Below, one piece after another: positions 5,822-7,403 of a DNA stretch of 7,403 bases (position 1 is its first letter; each line of letters begins with the position of its first letter). This stretch comes from Gammaproteobacteria bacterium (GTDB taxonomy: Bacteria > Pseudomonadota > Gammaproteobacteria > Granulosicoccales > Granulosicoccaceae), in assembly GCA_003511825.1 (NCBI GenBank), contig DOIU01000506.1:1-7403 (forward strand), written 5' to 3'. Under the pieces are notes generated by a model. That model ran no database searches and had not been told where the DNA came from. It saw only the letters and a list, made by a program, of their open reading frames with translations. A program made the position numbers and the translations under genes.

Positions 5822-7403
5822 TTAGCTTGCTTGACGCGCCATCGGGAGGCTGGCAGAGGGTGTCAAGGCGGTTGTGGGCACGCTCTGAGAATGCGCGATG
5901 ACATAGTCAATATCAAACTGCGACAAGACCTCCAGCGATGCGGCATCCTCGGCATGGACAACCACAGCCTTGCCCGAGAGGTGAGCAATATCGCGCACGG
6001 AGGCAACGATTCTGCGCTGCACAGCGCGCGTGCCCAAATCGCGCGTGAGCGTATGATCCAGCTTAAGGTATTTGATCGGCAGAGTATCCAAGCCACTCAA
6101 GGTCGCAAGCCCGGCGCTGAACTTGTCGAGCATGATATCAATGCCCCATCGCTGCCACAGCGCAGACGCTTCACTGATACGGCTCCGGTGTTGCTGCAGC
6201 GCATTTTCGGCAATACTGAAAATCAAGCGCCCCTGCGCGGGCGGCTGCGCCATCAGTAGTTCTTCAGTGGCGTCTAAAAAGGCATCCACGGCCAGGGACT
6301 CACCGGATAAAGGCACAATAACTGGCACCTGGTTTTCCGCGTCACTCAACCCAGCATCCGGGTGTTGCGGTGAGAGTACCGCCAGGACTTTTTCCAACGC
6401 GAGCAGATCAAGTTTCTCCGTGTACTTGTATCGCTCAACCACAGGTTGATACTGATGGGCCGGGATCGGATGATCCGTATCGCCAAGTAACAACACCGCT
6501 TTATAGAACACCAGATCTTCGTCGGTGCTTGTGCGATGGAGCGACTGCACATCAAGCAGCGCGCAATGATGGTCAATCTGACGCAAAATCGTGTCCGTAC
6601 GGCCATCCGCCTGATCTTTCTCTTGCAGGTCGATATCTTCGGGTTGAGCAACGTGTACCCGGTTGCGGCCTGCGTTCTTCGCTGCATAGCAGGCGGCATC
6701 GGCGCGGCGCAGTAACACACTCAGACTGGGCGAGTCTGCCGCAACACCGACCAGCCCGATACTGACACCCACCTGAAACGACTGCTCATTCCACACAAAG
6801 CGGAAGTCTGCGACACTCTTGCGCAGTTTCTCGCACACGCGGCGCCCCTGATTGACCGAGCAATCGCGCAAGATGATGGCAAATTCGTCACCACCCAGGC
6901 GCGCCAACACGTCAGCCGACCGTAAACTGTCGCGCAAGAGACGTGAGAGCTGACGCAGCAACTCATCCCCCGCCGCATGTCCGGCTGTATCGTTGACGTT
7001 CTTAAACTTATCCAAGTCCAGAAAAACCAATACGTGCTCATTGTTGTGCTGCTTGACACGCTCGAGCAAGAGCTGCATATGCTGATTAAAACGCCCGCGA
7101 TTCGCTAACCCCGTCAGCATGTCATGATTGGCGCGGTATGACAGTTCGTTTTGCAACTCCTGCTCTTTGGTCACATCACGTATGATCACAATAGCGCCGT
7201 CTACGGTACCGTTCTCACCACCGATGGGCGCTGCGCTGATTTTCACCGCCACTTTTTTGTTCACCGACTGATACAGGTACAACGGCTCCTCGGGAGAGAA
7301 TACCTGTTGGCTCCTGATGCAGTAGTCCACCGGTTGGCAGGGCATCACATGCGCATCGTCGGCATTTTCAAACACCAGTATCACTGCGACCGGCAAACCA
7401 ATG
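5822..7403 (-). CDS. PAS-GGDEF protein with degenerate EAL domain, 5' end outside window (partial)
   Basis: The frame is open to the right edge, so the N-terminus is missing; the TTG at 7396 is probably not the start. Residues below count from that TTG. Residues 1-80 are the end of a PAS/PAC sensor unit (KISAAPIGGENGTVDGAIVI then RDVTKEQELQ). The GGDEF domain spans about 88-250: NHDMLTGLANR, the metal-binding FLDLDKFKNVND (125-136) and an intact RLGGDEF (166-172). RSAD (159-162), five residues ahead of GGDEF, is a canonical RxxD inhibitory c-di-GMP site. The EAL-like region (about 280-510) has lost its catalytic residues: YKAVL (298-302) replaces YEALL, SIAE (394-397) replaces EITE, LDKFSAG (423-429) replaces LDDFGTG, HAEDAA (481-486) replaces AEGVE, and no QGY motif remains; only LKLD (444-447) survives. 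The likely role is a feedback-inhibited diguanylate cyclase with a non-enzymatic EAL module. It ends 177 bases before the SDR gene. Confidence 0.9.
   Translation of the reverse strand, partial: IGLPVAVILVFENADDAHVMPCQPVDYCIRSQQVFSPEEPLYLYQSVNKKVAVKISAAPIGGENGTVDGAIVIIRDVTKEQELQNELSYRANHDMLTGLANRGRFNQHMQLLLERVKQHNNEHVLVFLDLDKFKNVNDTAGHAAGDELLRQLSRLLRDSLRSADVLARLGGDEFAIILRDCSVNQGRRVCEKLRKSVADFRFVWNEQSFQVGVSIGLVGVAADSPSLSVLLRRADAACYAAKNAGRNRVHVAQPEDIDLQEKDQADGRTDTILRQIDHHCALLDVQSLHRTSTDEDLVFYKAVLLLGDTDHPIPAHQYQPVVERYKYTEKLDLLALEKVLAVLSPQHPDAGLSDAENQVPVIVPLSGESLAVDAFLDATEELLMAQPPAQGRLIFSIAENALQQHRSRISEASALWQRWGIDIMLDKFSAGLATLSGLDTLPIKYLKLDHTLTRDLGTRAVQRRIVASVRDIAHLSGKAVVVHAEDAASLEVLSQFDIDYVIAHSQSVPTTALTPSASLPMARQAS

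Noticed and set aside
5750..6259. 169-codon plus-strand frame opposite the end of the GGDEF/EAL gene
   Set aside because: It is antisense to the EAL-like region, with Arg/Gln/His-rich low-information composition and no recognisable domain.
5822..7403. A dual cyclase/phosphodiesterase reading of the GGDEF-EAL protein
   Set aside because: The EAL, DDFG, AEG and QGY motifs are all substituted, so phosphodiesterase activity is not supported by sequence.
1..7403. Mobile element, CRISPR array, tRNA or rRNA gene in the window
   Set aside because: No direct-repeat arrays, terminal inverted repeats, transposase or integrase motifs, or tRNA-like cloverleaf sequences were seen; coding density and gene content look like ordinary chromosome.

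Overview
The window looks like an ordinary chromosomal stretch of a moderately GC-rich proteobacterium, most likely a gammaproteobacterium. This is inferred from protein style (E. coli-type glcD-glcE-glcF order, a PAS-GGDEF-EAL protein, a stand-alone CinA N-domain protein) and not from any phylogenetic marker. Nothing suggests a phage, transposon, CRISPR array or recently acquired island. All long reading frames are intact.

Layout: bases 1-125 hold the 3' end of a plus-strand gene, possibly an acyl/peptidyl carrier protein. Everything else is on the minus strand. Read in the minus direction from the right edge, the order is: (1) a 5'-truncated PAS-GGDEF-degenerate EAL signalling protein (7403-5822); (2) a non-coding leader of 177 bases (5821-5645); (3) a non-classical short-chain dehydrogenase (5644-4853); (4) glcD (4825-3362), glcE (3365-2271) and glcF (2271-1048); (5) a 154-base gap containing a perfect TATAAT, a palindrome and a leader inverted repeat; (6) a stand-alone CinA/MoaB-like protein (893-138). 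That last gene converges on the plus-strand gene with only 12 bases between the stop codons.

How the genes work together: glcD, glcE and glcF encode the three-subunit membrane-associated glycolate oxidase, which converts glycolate to glyoxylate and passes electrons through FAD and Fe-S centres towards the respiratory chain. They are tightly packed, with 4-nt and 1-nt overlaps, and the SDR gene sits 27 nt upstream of glcD, so the four genes look like one operon. The SDR's substrate is unknown, and its Tyr/Lys catalytic pair appears replaced. The CinA-like gene seems to have its own promoter. The GGDEF protein has a diguanylate cyclase signature and feedback site but an EAL domain that has lost its catalytic residues.

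No previously undescribed system is evident. The points most worth a second look are the altered SDR active site and its link to glcDEF, the asymmetric GGDEF/EAL protein, and the structured regulatory regions ahead of the CinA-like gene and the SDR operon.
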